A DNA stretch of 64,000 bases from Flaccisagitta enflata. Its lineage: Eukaryota > Chaetognatha > Sagittoidea > Aphragmophora. Below, one piece after another: positions 15,715 through 28,382 of this stretch. The stretch's first letter is position 1. Every line of letters starts with the position of its first letter. The DNA lies in the NCBI GenBank assembly GCA_965153355.1, contig OZ231127.1, positions 22,940,001 to 23,004,000 of the forward strand, in the 5' to 3' direction. The notes below the pieces were generated by a model, which was not told the origin of the DNA, did not search any database, and worked only from the letters and a program-made list of their open reading frames with translations. A program made the position numbers and the translations under genes.

Positions 15715-17623
15715 TTTTTTCATATTCAACCCTCATAAAATCATGGAAAGAGTCGAAAGCAAATTCTCAGTACAAATGTGCTCGTACATCTTCAGCAGAA
15801 TCTTTGCTCGATAAATGTCTAGACTAGACTGATGAAATTTTTAAAAGAGTCAAGAAATGAAGCGAATGAAACTGATAAGAAGTCGGCTCTCCCTATGATG
15901 GAAGGCACAAGGGAAGGAAGTAAAGGAAGAAAGAGGGAGGAAGGGGGGGAGGGGGGGGGAGGAGGGTGAAGACGAAAGGGGAGAAAGGGGGCCGACAACC
16001 CATGGTGAGGCACCGAATGTTTTGATAAGACTTTTTCCAACCCCAGAGGCTTTTTGGATAGATCAATGCACTGATAGCGAGAGATTTCGAGTTGTTCATA
16101 TTTTCATAATTTTCTATTTAAAAGCGCATGAGATTTTAATTCCATTTGTATTTGAAGGAATAAAAAAAAACAAGTTTTTTTTTCTGTGTAAATTAAGAGA
16201 CTACAGATGGCAAACGTGTGCGATAATATATACATATTGATTACTGAATCGAACATTTTTCTTAATTCTCCTCTCTATCTCACCCTTTCCCCAAACCCAC
16301 CCTCGCCGACGGCCAGAACCATTCATTTTGAAATATACCACTCATTAGATGGCATTTACAAACATAAACAAATGCCAGGCGCGCGTGCGTACAATAATGA
16401 TTTTGGCTTTTGCAAAAGTACTTACCTACATTTGGGAGGAGACGAAGAGAGTGGGTCGTGCCAAATGATGGGGATGGAGTTGTTGTTGTTTTTTTTTTTG
16501 TTCGTATACGGGAGAGGAAATGATGTTTATGGAAGGTCATGGAAGGTCATTGTGGGTCATAGGAATGAATGAATGGGAAAGGTGATGTGGGGAGTGAAAG
16601 GTAAGGTGGCGTGCAAGAGTGTGCAAAAAGTTCAAAGAATGATAAATAAGTTCGTCGTTGATAAGTTGAAGGAGGGATTTATTGTTGCAAACGTGAAAAT
16701 GTCGTTGAAATGGACAAAGGCGAGGGAAAGGCATTTTACAAGGATCGATGACGTTATGAGAGTGGACTTGGCAGAGACGTTGGGATGTGATATTTGACGC
16801 GGACGAAATAATTGGCGTAGCGTTGTTGATCACGAAGGAATCGGAGAAGATGCGGGTTGAATGGTGAAAGCAGAGAGACGAATGACGAATGACGAATGAC
16901 GAGTGATGATGAACGAAATGAATTGTAGATTCAGGATTGGAGGCAGAATCCCAAGTTGAAAACGGAGGCACATGAAATAAAAGTAATTGGAAGAGAGAGG
17001 AAGGGAGAAAAAAACAGATGGATTAATCGCGGAAATGATATGGGGTTATAAAATGTCCGCTTCGTCAATTTACGTTTCCTTGGTGCTTGGTCAGGACCCA
17101 CTTGTTTTTATCCTTTACACTTGTTAAAATGAATCTACTATGATGAGTTTTAGACAAAGAGTGAAAAAATCAAAACTGAATGAAAATGAATGAAAAATAA
17201 TGAAAAAGAATAAAAATGAATGAAAATGAATGAAAATTTTAAAATGAAAATGAATAAAAATGAATCGTTGGCAATCATTTAGGGCTCTCATTGATCTGTT
17301 TTGATCGCTCTAGATTATATTGTAATGATATCATGTTATCATTAATGTGACTATTGGCGAGGAATTATCATTTATAAGATTTTTATGTCACATGTCAAAC
17401 GTAGTACCGAATTAAGACTGGTCAAATCCATGAGGAAACGTCCTTTAATGTCTTGCTTTTTTACTTGCACAGTTAGAGAAGATCAGTTTACCGAATGAGA
17501 CTGTCTTCTACTTTTACAGAAACAAGCTGGCAACGAAAATTTTTCATATCTCCAAAGTTTTCCTTTTCTTGTCGGAAGACAATAACGAGGTTTCATTCAA
17601 TGACATGAAAAATGAAAAAGGCG

Positions 17624-17765
<142 letters not shown>

Positions 17766-18106
17766 TTCAAGACGGCGAAATTCAACCGCAAATCTTCGAG
17801 TCAAGACAAGACGAAAAAGCCAACAGAATCAAATTTGCGACATTCTGTATTTTCTGTACTAATCTAAGAGATTTTAGACCGTCTTGTGACATTTACTTTC
17901 AGTATTTTACGCGTGTAAAAAGTTTCTTGTGCGAGTAGAATCTTTTATGAAGAATCACATTTTGGTAACAAGATGAAACAGTTAAAATCATGATTATTTC
18001 ATCCTTGGTTAAGTATTAATCCTTGGTTAAGTATTAATCCGTCCTCAGTTATCCATGGTTAAAATTGTAAGTCATAAACTCATATCTATTGTTCTCTTGC
18101 TCTTTC

Positions 18107-18116
18107 TGTCTCTCTG

Positions 18117-18206
<90 letters not shown>
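18107..18206 (+). repeat. (GTCTCT)n and (CT)n microsatellite
   Basis: GTCTCT units leading into about 68 bp of pure CT. Confidence 0.95.
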
Positions 18207-18208
<2 letters not shown>

Positions 18209-18878
18209 CTTTGTTGCGTCTTCTTGTTTTTGCCACGTCGTTGGTTCCGTTAGTAGGCCACTTTTGTCGCGTGCCAAAGAAATGCCAGACAAAAGAAAGA
18301 TTTGTTCGTCGACACGTTATGATATAAGGTGTACAAGATACTGTCCTAGATGATAAAGGGTGTACAAGATACTGTCCTAGATTTGTCCCAGATTTGTCCC
18401 AGATTTGTCCAAGCTCGACGGGACTCTCGTCTCGCACCGTTCATGTGGCTCTAGCATGTGGATTCGCATGAAATGTATTTCAGGCATGAATTCGAGTCTT
18501 ATTGCAAAAGCTGTTAGTCTGTCAATGCCCAGTTTGCCTGGGAAGAAATCTGGTATGGCTTGGCCATCAGCTAATCAAGAAGAGCTGGAGAAGTTAGACA
18601 ACAGATGGCACGACTAACCAACAGAACAACAGAACAATGGACCAACAGACGAGCAGACGTACAGACGAGTAAAAAGGAGCGAAGTTTATTTTGTAAATTG
18701 TAATACTCGACATCAACCTCAGTGGGACAACAACAGTCACGATGTCTTATCCATCGTTAAGAAGGCCATTAAGAGGCGGGTAACAATGAAGGGTGAAGGA
18801 AATGGTTCGAAGAAAATGAGGTAAACTGCAACCCGGACGAGGAGAAATCTTAGTAACTTAGGGGGTGACAAACATACA

Positions 18879-18967
<89 letters not shown>
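18879..18967 (+). repeat. (CA)n microsatellite
   Basis: About 85 bp of CA repeat. Confidence 0.95.
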
Positions 18968-18972
<5 letters not shown>

Positions 18973-19320
18973 CACTGTTTTGAATTTGCTCGGGCTCATG
19001 TTTTTCCATTCAGTCTCTGTTATCCATGTTCTTGCAGTCTGTTTTCTGCGTTCTGTGTATGTTTTTGTGTTTTTGTGTGTCATTCTGGTTTTAGATGGAA
19101 ATTTTGACTTCTTGGTCGTCCCCCGAACTTTCTGCTTTACGAGGCGAGAGAAAAATCGTTTTCTTTTACACAATTGAGGGATTTTTTTCTGTTTTTGTTT
19201 GCTCACTCCTTCGAGGTCACATCAACATGAAGACAACCAGAAGAAAGCCAAGAAACAAGGCCATGATGGCCTTAAAGGCCATGAAATCCAATTCTGGCAG
19301 ATAGCGAAAAAAAATGATAT

Positions 19321-19425
19321 AAGAACGAATGAATGAATGAAAAATTAGATAAATGAATGAATGAATGAATGAATGAATGAATGAATGAATGAATAAGTGA
19401 ATGACTGAATGAATGAAAGAAAAAC
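19321..19425 (+). repeat. (GAAT)n microsatellite
   Basis: AATG units, interrupted once by AAAAATTAGATA. Confidence 0.9.
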
Positions 19426-20217
19426 GATGAACGCGTTCGGTGGCCAAGGAAACGTTAAAGTTACTTTATTTCTATCTTCAAACTGAATTTGAAGGTATTT
19501 TTCTCACAGTGACAGAAAAAGGAGGGGAAATGCGTTTCCCTCTCACTTAAAACGAAGGAAAAACAAAAAAGAAAGAGAACTCATTTTGGCAATTGTTTCC
19601 ACAGTTTCTTTTTTTCTCTTTCGGCAGCCGTTCTTAAGGATAATGACTGTCAGTAATGACTGCTGCCCCTCCTTTCTTTTTGTTGTATAGGTGGCGCTTT
19701 AATCCCACACTGTGGCCTTCTGGGATTCTTAGCGCTATTCTAAATTTGTGTCAGTTGCCAAAAAGAAAGATCCCATCTTTCGTTTGGACGCGGACGCTCA
19801 AAGGCTTCATGACCTTAAGTTAAAATCTGTATTGGGAATCATATCTAATTTGAACATCTTGTTTTTCAGAATTTTCAAGTTTCTGACCAGTAAAGGCAGA
19901 CAGACACGCACTAGTGGCAGATCTATCAATGTGGGACTCCACTAGATAAATGCATGACGCATTTTACAGTAAAATCTGTCGGCAAACAGATCGACTTGCA
20001 TTAATGCCAAACGGGCAAAATGGTCTAGACCAAATCAAAGGTATGCGGAAATCACACAAAGGTTTGCTAGTACATGTTTTGAATTCTGCTCATACAATCC
20101 TCATTGGTTTAATTAGATCAAGGCGATGAATGGGGGCCCTATGGACAACCGCCCTCGGCTGCAATTTATGATGTGTTTTTTTTTATGGGGAGGTGGAGGA
20201 GAGTAATGAAGAAATGG

Positions 20218-20493
<276 letters not shown>

Positions 20494-21314
20494 GAAAACA
20501 AGAAACATTCGAAACAATCGAAACATTTTGCTGCGATTTGGAACTGTATTTCATTAAATGGCCAAACGGACCTATCGTCATAGAGTTTATCCTTTCGAAC
20601 ACCGCCTTCTCCACTGCCGCTAGGGGGTTCTATCGTACAGACTTAGTCTATTGCGCGCACAATAATGACTGAATCTAATGACTCTCGACCCAATGGCCCA
20701 TGCAGGTGAATTGGGGACCGAAATTATTTATATTTGCCTTATTAAGAATCTCTCAAGTTGTTCGCCACGTGACTCTGCAACTCAATTTGTCTTCGTCATG
20801 TCGCAAGGGACCCGTCACAAACAAAAAGTCCTATCCAGCACCGTCAAGCCAATAATGGAAAGACGGAGAACCGAATTGTGACCGGCTATCGACAGGTTAA
20901 GAAAATTTTGTATCAAAAGCAGGCGGGTGAAAGATACTTATTTTTTCGTGGTAGTGGGTTTTGGGGCAGTAGGTCGCGCCATTTATATTGGCTGAATGCA
21001 AATAATCAAATTGGATTTTTGCTTTTTGTAGCACAATGGGAAAATTAATACACTACGTTCAATATTCGATCGTCGATCGAAAATCGACCATAAATTAGGG
21101 TTGATTAGGCTTACACTGAATCCATTTCGATCCTAATCATCCCTAAAAAGCTCTTTGATTAACGTAATTGTTGTGTCGATTTGTTCATCAAAAGGAAACT
21201 TCAGCGTCAGAATTCGATGAATGAAATTACAGTTTTACTTTGAAGTGAAATCAACATTTTATTACATTTTTCCGATTCATTCACAAAAGCTCCAAATGCA
21301 CCCCTGATAGTTCA

Positions 21315-21427
<113 letters not shown>

Positions 21428-22060
21428 GACAGAAAATAAAAAAAGAAAAATCGTATCCGGTCTTTCCTGAATTTCTGCCTTTTACGTTAACCATTGAACT
21501 TCGGGCTCAAATGTTTGTTGATCTTTTTTAAAGCTTAGCGCGGGCAAAAACAAACTCGCGCGCACCCAAATGTAAAAACGCCCCCAGGTTCACGGACACC
21601 CACGAGAGAGAGTAACAGACGCGCGAGTGCGCGTGTGTATGCATACAAATACACGCGCATAAAAACGTGTGGGTTAAACGGGTATGTGCATGCGCACACT
21701 TGAAGGACAAACGAGAAACAACAAGGATCTACATCTGTATGGGAACGATGGACAAAATTCAGATGTGCCATGAACTTTTTTGCGCCATTCATAATTGCAT
21801 TGATAAAGAAATTAAAGAAAGCAAAGAGGTCACTTTGTACCGACCTATTTAACACTTTGTCCGTCTAAGGCAAATATGGAGGCAGGTCTGTAGGATGTAT
21901 CAAGAACCAGCAAAATCTCCTCCTCTCTCCGCCGCGCTGATGTAAGCAAAAATCTTAATTCCTGGGGAAGATACACAAAAGAAAGGCAGAGAAAGACGAC
22001 GAGGAAGTCAACATAGACCAGTAACGAGGAGGACCAATACGGGATGAAGATGAGAAGAAG

Positions 22061-22130
22061 CAAGGCCAGATACACGGCTATTTCTGTAGTATACGAGTGG
22101 GCAGGGGCAGTGATGTTTACTGACGTTTCA
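22061..22130 (-). mobile_element. Family A 3' fragment
   Basis: CAAGGCCAGATACACGGCTA and GTGGGCAGGGGCAGTGATG on plus match the 3' third of family A read in reverse. The hairpin end is missing. Confidence 0.55.
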
Positions 22131-22208
22131 GTTTTTGGGACACTTGGACGGGGGTGGTGATGATGCCCTATACAGTATGCACACTTTACACCGAAGATAG
22201 ACCAATAC

Positions 22209-22383
22209 TTTTTAGTCGCGGACTAGCGACTCTATAAGAGGCTTTGTCCGTCCGTCCGTCGGTTGGTTGGTTGGTCGGTTGGTCGGTCGGTCCGTCACGC
22301 TCGAGTCGAAAAGTGGGAAAACACGCATTTCCGCCCCTGCCCACCCGTCCGCGACTGGTATTGGCCGTGTATCCGGCCTTGTT
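22209..22383 (+). mobile_element. Family A, AGTCGCGGA subfamily
   Basis: Hairpin AGTCGCGGACTAGCGACT at 22214-22231, long GTCC/GGTT/GGTC tract, A'' TCCGCGACT at 22348-22356, terminal GGCCG-TGTATC-CGGCC hairpin and TTGTT. A and A'' both carry the C that replaces T of the AGTTGC form. Confidence 0.9.
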
Positions 22384-22422
22384 GTGTAACGTGTGCGCGA
22401 CTGAAAAGAACATAGGAGGATG

Positions 22423-22545
22423 AAGAAGGCCAAGTAGGAGCGCCTTGTGGATCGCCAAACGTTTGCATTGCCGATAGACCAACCAACCAACCAACCAACC
22501 AACAAACCAACGCAGCCAGTTGTAGAGGTTTTGGTACATCTAAAA
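22423..22545 (-). mobile_element. Family A, AGGTGCGAC-like subfamily, diverged
   Basis: AGGCCAAGTAGGAGCGCC, GTGGATCGCC, an AACCAACC tract and CAGCCAGTTGTAGAGG follow the order of the better copy at 26888-27015. The hairpin is eroded to GAGGTTTTGGTACATCT. Confidence 0.6.
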
Positions 22546-22942
22546 AAGCAGAAACTGGAAAGCGAGAATAAACCAAAAAAGAAAAAAAAAAGTAAATGCA
22601 AAGAAAAGTAAAAAAAAAAAAAAAGGATGGTTCCACATCGGCTGAGAAAAGTTTTGAGGGTAAGTGAGATATTCATGATCACGTCCGCAGAAGCGCGAGA
22701 ATGGAGTTTGTCAGTCTGACAAAACAAAGTCATCGATTTCTGCAATTCTGTGTGCTTCCACTCCGTCGCTTTTTCTTGTCACTCTCTTAAATCCTTTTAT
22801 GCAAATGGGGTTTCTTGGATGAGCCTTCCAATCTCTGTGGGGGGGAGGGGGAGAAAATGGAATGTCCATCTAATGTCCATGGTCCCAGATTTATCATTTT
22901 TTCAAAATGATACGAACCAATCACGTATAATTGGAAAAAAGT

Positions 22943-23573
22943 CGAATTACGTAAGTCAAGGTGCAAATGAAGATAAAATTTTGGTTTCAGTCTCTTCTCA
23001 TAAGTATATTTATTACTATTTTGTGATTTTTTAAATGAAATTTGTAATTTTGTAATTTGATAATATTCTATTAGTAAATGAAACCCTAGTATGATAAAGG
23101 CATTGCTTTGTTTTATTGGCAAAGACAAGAAAGAATTATTGGAAGTAATAGATTCCTTAAAAATAGTAGTGCAAAAATTCAAAACCTGCGAAGGGAAAAT
23201 TTTAAGACTTGAACAAATTGAACAATTTTGCATTTCTAAGAACATGGCCCTTATCTTATATGTTTTTAGAATGAGGCCATGTTTTTGAAAATGCAAAATT
23301 TTGCATTTAGAGAGAGTCTTAGAATTTTCCCTAAGACAAGTCAAATTGCAAAATTAAATTTTCTTTAAATTTCCTTCTTTTTTCTCCCCTTTTCACTTGC
23401 TCAGCACTCTTTTCTTTTATCTACAAATAATTTTCTATGCAAAACTGAAAACAATATAACATAACAACTATATTCTTCGATGAAAAAAGTCTAAATTAAT
23501 AAAATTTAAAATATTGAAAAAAATGTTTTGACTCCTCTAATTTGGTCTTTGTTTGCACCTCGATGTAAGTCGG
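22943..23573. mobile_element. MITE-like element with nested snap-back
   Basis: Left GTAAGTCAAGGTGCAAATGA and right TCTTTGTTTGCACCTCGATG form imperfect terminal inverted repeats. Inside, 23186-23336 is a second inverted repeat (GGGAAAATTTTAAGACTTG with CTTAGAATTTTCCC, and ATTTTGCATTTCTAAGAACA). A related snap-back lies at 51471-51613. Confidence 0.55.
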
Positions 23574-23695
23574 CTTTTTGAAACTTAGGGGAGAAAAAAG
23601 TTTTCCATTTTTGGTTTGCGGTGATTTTTGAAAGTTGTGCGGTTTTTGGGCTGAGATGATGCATTTTTTGATATTCATAGCTAAGAAAGAGGTTA

Positions 23696-23857
23696 TTTTT
23701 AGTTGCGGACACGCAACTCTATAAGAGGCTTTGTCCGTCCGTCCGTCCGTCCGTCGGTTGGTCGGTCAGTCGGTTGGTCCGTGAACACGAGTCGAAAACG
23801 CTTATTTCCGCCCCTGCCCACCCGTCCGCAACTGATGGCCGTGTATCCGGCCTTGTT
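23696..23857 (+). mobile_element. Family A, AGTTGCGGA subfamily, short intact form
   Basis: About 160 bp: TTTTT, hairpin AGTTGCGGACACGCAACT (23701-23718), GTCC/GGTC tract, GAGTCGAAAACGC, TTTCCGCCCCTGCCCACC, A'' GTCCGCAACT (23824-23833), terminal GGCCG/CGGCC hairpin and TTGTT. This is the cleanest short copy and can serve as the reference. Confidence 0.92.
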
Positions 23858-24237
23858 CTCTTTCAAATGGCGCCAACCAGAAGTCTCTACAATCATTAAT
23901 TTTGGCGCAATGAATTTTTTTATTTTTTATTTTTTTTATTTTTTCGCATTTTCGTAAAATTTAGATTTTTCATTAATCCTATTTTTCAGCCCTATGTAAC
24001 AAGAGAGATGAATCAAGATGTTACACAAATTGACACTAACTTTCATGATACTAGCTTTTGCATTTTACTCTGCTTGAGTGAGAGAAAGAGAGAGAGAGAG
24101 AGAAAGAGAAATAGAAATAGAAAGGGAAAGAGAAAGAGAAAGAGAGGGACACACATTTCCCCCCCCCCCCACACACACACACACACATACTCAAAGACAA
24201 AGGAAGACCAAAAAAGAGACACAGAGAGACAGATTGA

Positions 24238-24375
24238 ATGACAAAAACAGAAAGGCAGTCAACCAAATGTCAAGAGATGCACACAGAAGAACATGCACTG
24301 AAAAAAGAGACTCCCATTTAAGACTATTTTCCGGTCGGCGAAAGCCGCCTTTATTGGTATTCAAACATACAGTCA
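24238..24375 (+). repeat. Dispersed repeat, copy 1
   Basis: GCACTGAAAAAAGAGACTCC with its flanks (AGGCAGTCAACCAAATGT before, TTATTGGTATTCAAACATAC after) resembles 40795-40930 over about 135 bp. No coding frame or defined ends are seen. Confidence 0.5.
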
Positions 24376-24743
24376 AACATACAGTAGTGCTTGGACAAAT
24401 TGCAACTGGATCTGACTTCTGAGGGCAACCGATTTTCTTTGTCTATTACCGTACTTCGTTGAAGTCAATAAAATTTGCCTCCGTTGAAAAGAGAGATTAC
24501 GCATTAACACAAAAATGACCGATATGACCACACTGACACATAGATGAATAATATGACCATACACACTCAGCTCCCCAAACCACTGCTTTGATTAATTCAG
24601 CGAATCAAACCAACAAATGAAGAACGTTTCATATTGCATATGTAAAGACTCACTTCCTTTTTTTAATTGATGAATTCGCAGCCAAGATATGATCGTTAAT
24701 TTGATTTTTCTGCTATGAGATTCTGTGTCTGTGCCTATGGGTG

Positions 24744-24747
<4 letters not shown>

Positions 24748-24828
<81 letters not shown>
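24748..24828 (+). repeat. (GT)n microsatellite
   Basis: About 80 bp of GT. Confidence 0.95.
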
Positions 24829-25483
24829 TCTATGACTGCTTGCAACTTTTAGAGGTTGCCTTGCGTTAAATATCCTGAAGTTGTCAAATGCCAATTGCTG
24901 ATCGAACTTGACTTTGACTCTCGTTTTCTTCGCTTGATCGATCGAAGGCCCATTCATGAAACATGAACAAGGTGAAGCAAGAAACAATCCACAGGACGAA
25001 TTTCATCGCAAAAAACAGTCGAAAGTCAATGATTAAAAAAAAAGAAACATATAAACGAGTGAAGTCAATCGAGTAGACAAAGTATTCTTTTTCCTCATTT
25101 TCATGGTCTAATCGATTAAAAAAGCATACATGATGCATAATGTTGCTCCCGCGTGTGGTTCACGTGTCAGTGTGTGTTTGTTAACCCATCAAAAATGCCA
25201 AACATGAAAATTTTCACACCCGTTTTTTTTTTTGGGGGGGGGGTGAATATAGAAATAATTTTGATAACAAATAAGAAATTACCCTAGTTTCGTTAGGAAT
25301 TTAATTATTGCAAATCGGTAATCTGCAGACCGAACAAACCGACCAATTTAATCGAAATTCATTTTTCAAATCTGCTTTACACGGGCATATTCGACCCAAA
25401 ATTGAACGTGAGTCCAGACTCCACCCTTTTTTTCGCCATTTCGATCAGCTGTCAGCGCTCCAAGGATGGATAAAGTGGGTTTA

Positions 25484-26019
25484 TACAGTGGGTGACATGC
25501 TCACACTATAATGGTATTCCAGAATCAAGTCATTTCCCTGTACAAGTCTATTCGTGACTCAAGACTCTCAGCTAGTTGAAAGAGAAAAATTTGAAAGTTT
25601 GGTTTTCTTCTTGTTTGGCTTACCTATTTTCTTCAAGACTATTCCTAAGTCAAAGCTTTTCCGTAACAAAGCCTCTCAGCTAGTTGAGAGGGAAAAATAT
25701 TTCAAATCTTTAGTCTACTTCTTTACCCTACCCATGATGCAAAAAAGTGAGCTAAACAATAAGAAAAAAAGAATAAGTTTTTCCCTCTCAGCTAGCTGAG
25801 ATTCTTGAATCTGGAATAGACTCATACATAGAAAAGACTTGATTCGGGAATAGAACCATAGATCACATATGATAAGAGATAAGCCAAACTAGTAGATAGC
25901 CAAAGTTTGAGTTTTTTTCCCTCTCAGCTAGCTGAGAATCTTGAGTCTGGAATAGACTTGTACATGGAGATGACTTGATTCTGGAATACTATTACACTGT
26001 GATCATGCCACCCACTGTA
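25484..26019. mobile_element. Foldback element with TACAGTGGGTG ends
   Basis: TACAGTGGGTGACATGCTCA at left and TGATCATGCCACCCACTGTA at right are inverted copies. Pairing continues through ATTCCAGAATCAAGTCAT and CTCTCAGCTAG segments. CAGT ends beside TA fit the Tc1/mariner group. No transposase frame, so a non-autonomous foldback. Confidence 0.8.
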
Positions 26020-26887
26020 TATTTGGCCGATTTTTTTTGTAATCAAACAAACTCCGAGTTTCATGATGGATGTGTCCGCCTTCGTTTCTTATCTCAACCA
26101 AGAAAAATCAGTGACTTTTACATTTTAAAAATATGTTGATAAAAAAAACTCATTCTTTGGTATGAGGGAGGCAAAAAAAAAAAGAGCCTGGAGCCTTGAT
26201 TCTGCGCGAAGTGACAAAATGGACAAATGACGATAGTGATAACACTGAAGAGGGAAAAAATAAATCTCAAGATGTAATAAATGTTTGCGATGATTACGAT
26301 AGTGAACCTCTTTGGTACGGAAAATGACTAGACTGACTAGAATCGAATCGATCATGGCAGCGGAAAAAAATGTCTTTCACACCGAGTCTAGTAATGTAAT
26401 TGTACCTGCGAAGTAGGTTAGATGCTTTTTTCCCCTAAATCACGATTTTAGTTTTTTTCCCCCTAAGAACGCGAGCGCCTCTTCGGTTTATCTTCCGTCT
26501 TTGATGCTTAAATTTCTAAATTTCCTTTTTTTTAGCTTGGTTTATGAAATTTTATTAATTTCCGTTTTTAAATAATTCCAGTTTTCAGGTGAAAAAAGTG
26601 GTTTCTTCTTCTTTTCTTCTCGTGTTAGGGAGAGAGAAGACAGAAGCTGTGAGGGGAAAAGAGAAAAAAGGGCGATAATGAAAATGAAATTAAAAAGAAA
26701 AGGAAATAAAACTTAGAAAAAAAAGATTCACCCAACGATGAACAATAGTTGTCAAACAAAAATGCAAATTTCAAATTCGTTGGTCGGGGAAAAAGCGCGT
26801 CTCAATATTGGATCGAGATCTCTAAGGCTACAAATGTTTTCACTTCAGTGCGGCAACGACGAAGATCGACTAGAAAAAACAAGGAAA

Positions 26888-27015
26888 AACAAGGCCAAGT
26901 AGGCTAATTAGGTGCGACGTGTGGATCGACGAACGAATGCGTTAACCGACCAACAGACCAACAGACCAACCGACGGACACAGCCAGTTATAGAGGTGCTT
27001 CGTCGCACCTAAAAA
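26888..27015 (-). mobile_element. Family A, AGGTGCGAC subfamily
   Basis: On minus: hairpin AGGTGCGACGAAGCACCT (27010-26993), TCTATAACTGGCTGTGTCCG, GTCTGTTGGTC tract, GATCCACAC, A'' GTCGCACCT, then GCCTACTTGGC and CTTGTT. A'' changes with the hairpin. Confidence 0.88.
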
Positions 27016-27490
27016 GGATGAAATTATATCCAGAAAGCCAGATTTATGGGCATTTTAATGTAGTTGACTAGTTGTCGTTTTCCATGCTCAAATCGTTCGT
27101 AAAGATGTCCATTCTTTACGTCAAATCACGTGAAAAGAAATGCGCCGAGAAAAAGAGAGAGAAATTTTGACGCCGAATAGCGTTTTGAACGCTGAACTCG
27201 GCCTCGGCCCTCGCGCGAACAAATGGCGATCGCGATCGTGAACATTCAAAGAAATGCCTAAAAAAAAAGTTACCGAATGGACGATTGCGCTTTTCGTTCT
27301 CGTTTGCTCGCACTCTTTTTGCTTTATTCTCTTTCACTTGCTTTCTCTTTCGCACTGACAACTCTTCCTCTCTTAAACCGAAGTGAGAAGAGCGTTTTTC
27401 GTACCAGATCGGTACCTCAGTGAAATCTGGTGAATAGTTATTTTTTTTCTCCTTAAAATTTTCATTCATGTGGTGCGTATCTCTGTCTTC

Positions 27491-27492
<2 letters not shown>

Positions 27493-27564
<72 letters not shown>
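27493..27564 (+). repeat. (CT)n microsatellite
   Basis: About 70 bp of pure CT. Confidence 0.95.
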
Positions 27565-27567
<3 letters not shown>

Positions 27568-27937
27568 CCGGACACAACCACCATGAACCCTTGGCCCCTA
27601 GATTTGCCGCAAAAGATCGTCCATAATTCATTTCATGAAAATACGCAAAAAATGAAAGAAATGAAATGGAAAAATGGGAGAAGACAGGGTAGGAAAGATA
27701 GAGTGCGTAAGTAAGGAACAGCAACGGAGAAAGGAGAATGAGATGAAAAGAAAAGTAATGAAACGAAGAAAGATAGGGCGAAACAAAGGAAAAATAGGGA
27801 GAGAGAGATGTTTAAGGAGAGAAAAGAAAGAATGAGGTTAAAAAGAAAAAAAAGAGGAAGGATGATGCACTTGTTGCGCGCTTCGTTTAGGGGAGGGGAA
27901 AATCCCATGATTAAATAGGTGCTAATAAAAACAATTT

Positions 27938-28063
<126 letters not shown>

Positions 28064-28297
28064 GACAGACAGGAAGATAGATAAACTAAGTCAGATAGAC
28101 TGTAAGGCAGACAGAAGGAAGGCAAGAAGACAAAAAGACAGACAGATATTGTTGATACAGAGTGAAAAGATAATAAAGAAAGCGAGGGAGAAAAAAAGAA
28201 ACTAATTGGGTGCCACAAATGATGGTAAACCACAATTTATAACGACGACAAGAACTCCGACAACAAAAAACAAAACAACATTGATGGCAACAACTGT

Positions 28298-28298
<1 letters not shown>

Positions 28299-28368
<70 letters not shown>

Positions 28369-28382
28369 AAACAACAACAACG
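28299..28382 (+). repeat. (CAA)n microsatellite
   Basis: About 28 ACA triplets with one A-rich break. Confidence 0.95.

Noticed and set aside
16573-16797. 74-aa basic open frame
   Set aside because: No family resemblance, no splice or promoter context; an overlapping opposite-strand frame of 144 aa is equally open.
19748-19945. Frame with KKKDPIFRLDADAQRLHDLKLKS
   Set aside because: Looks coding for about 25 residues and follows a CAG, but no downstream donor or homologous family could be named.
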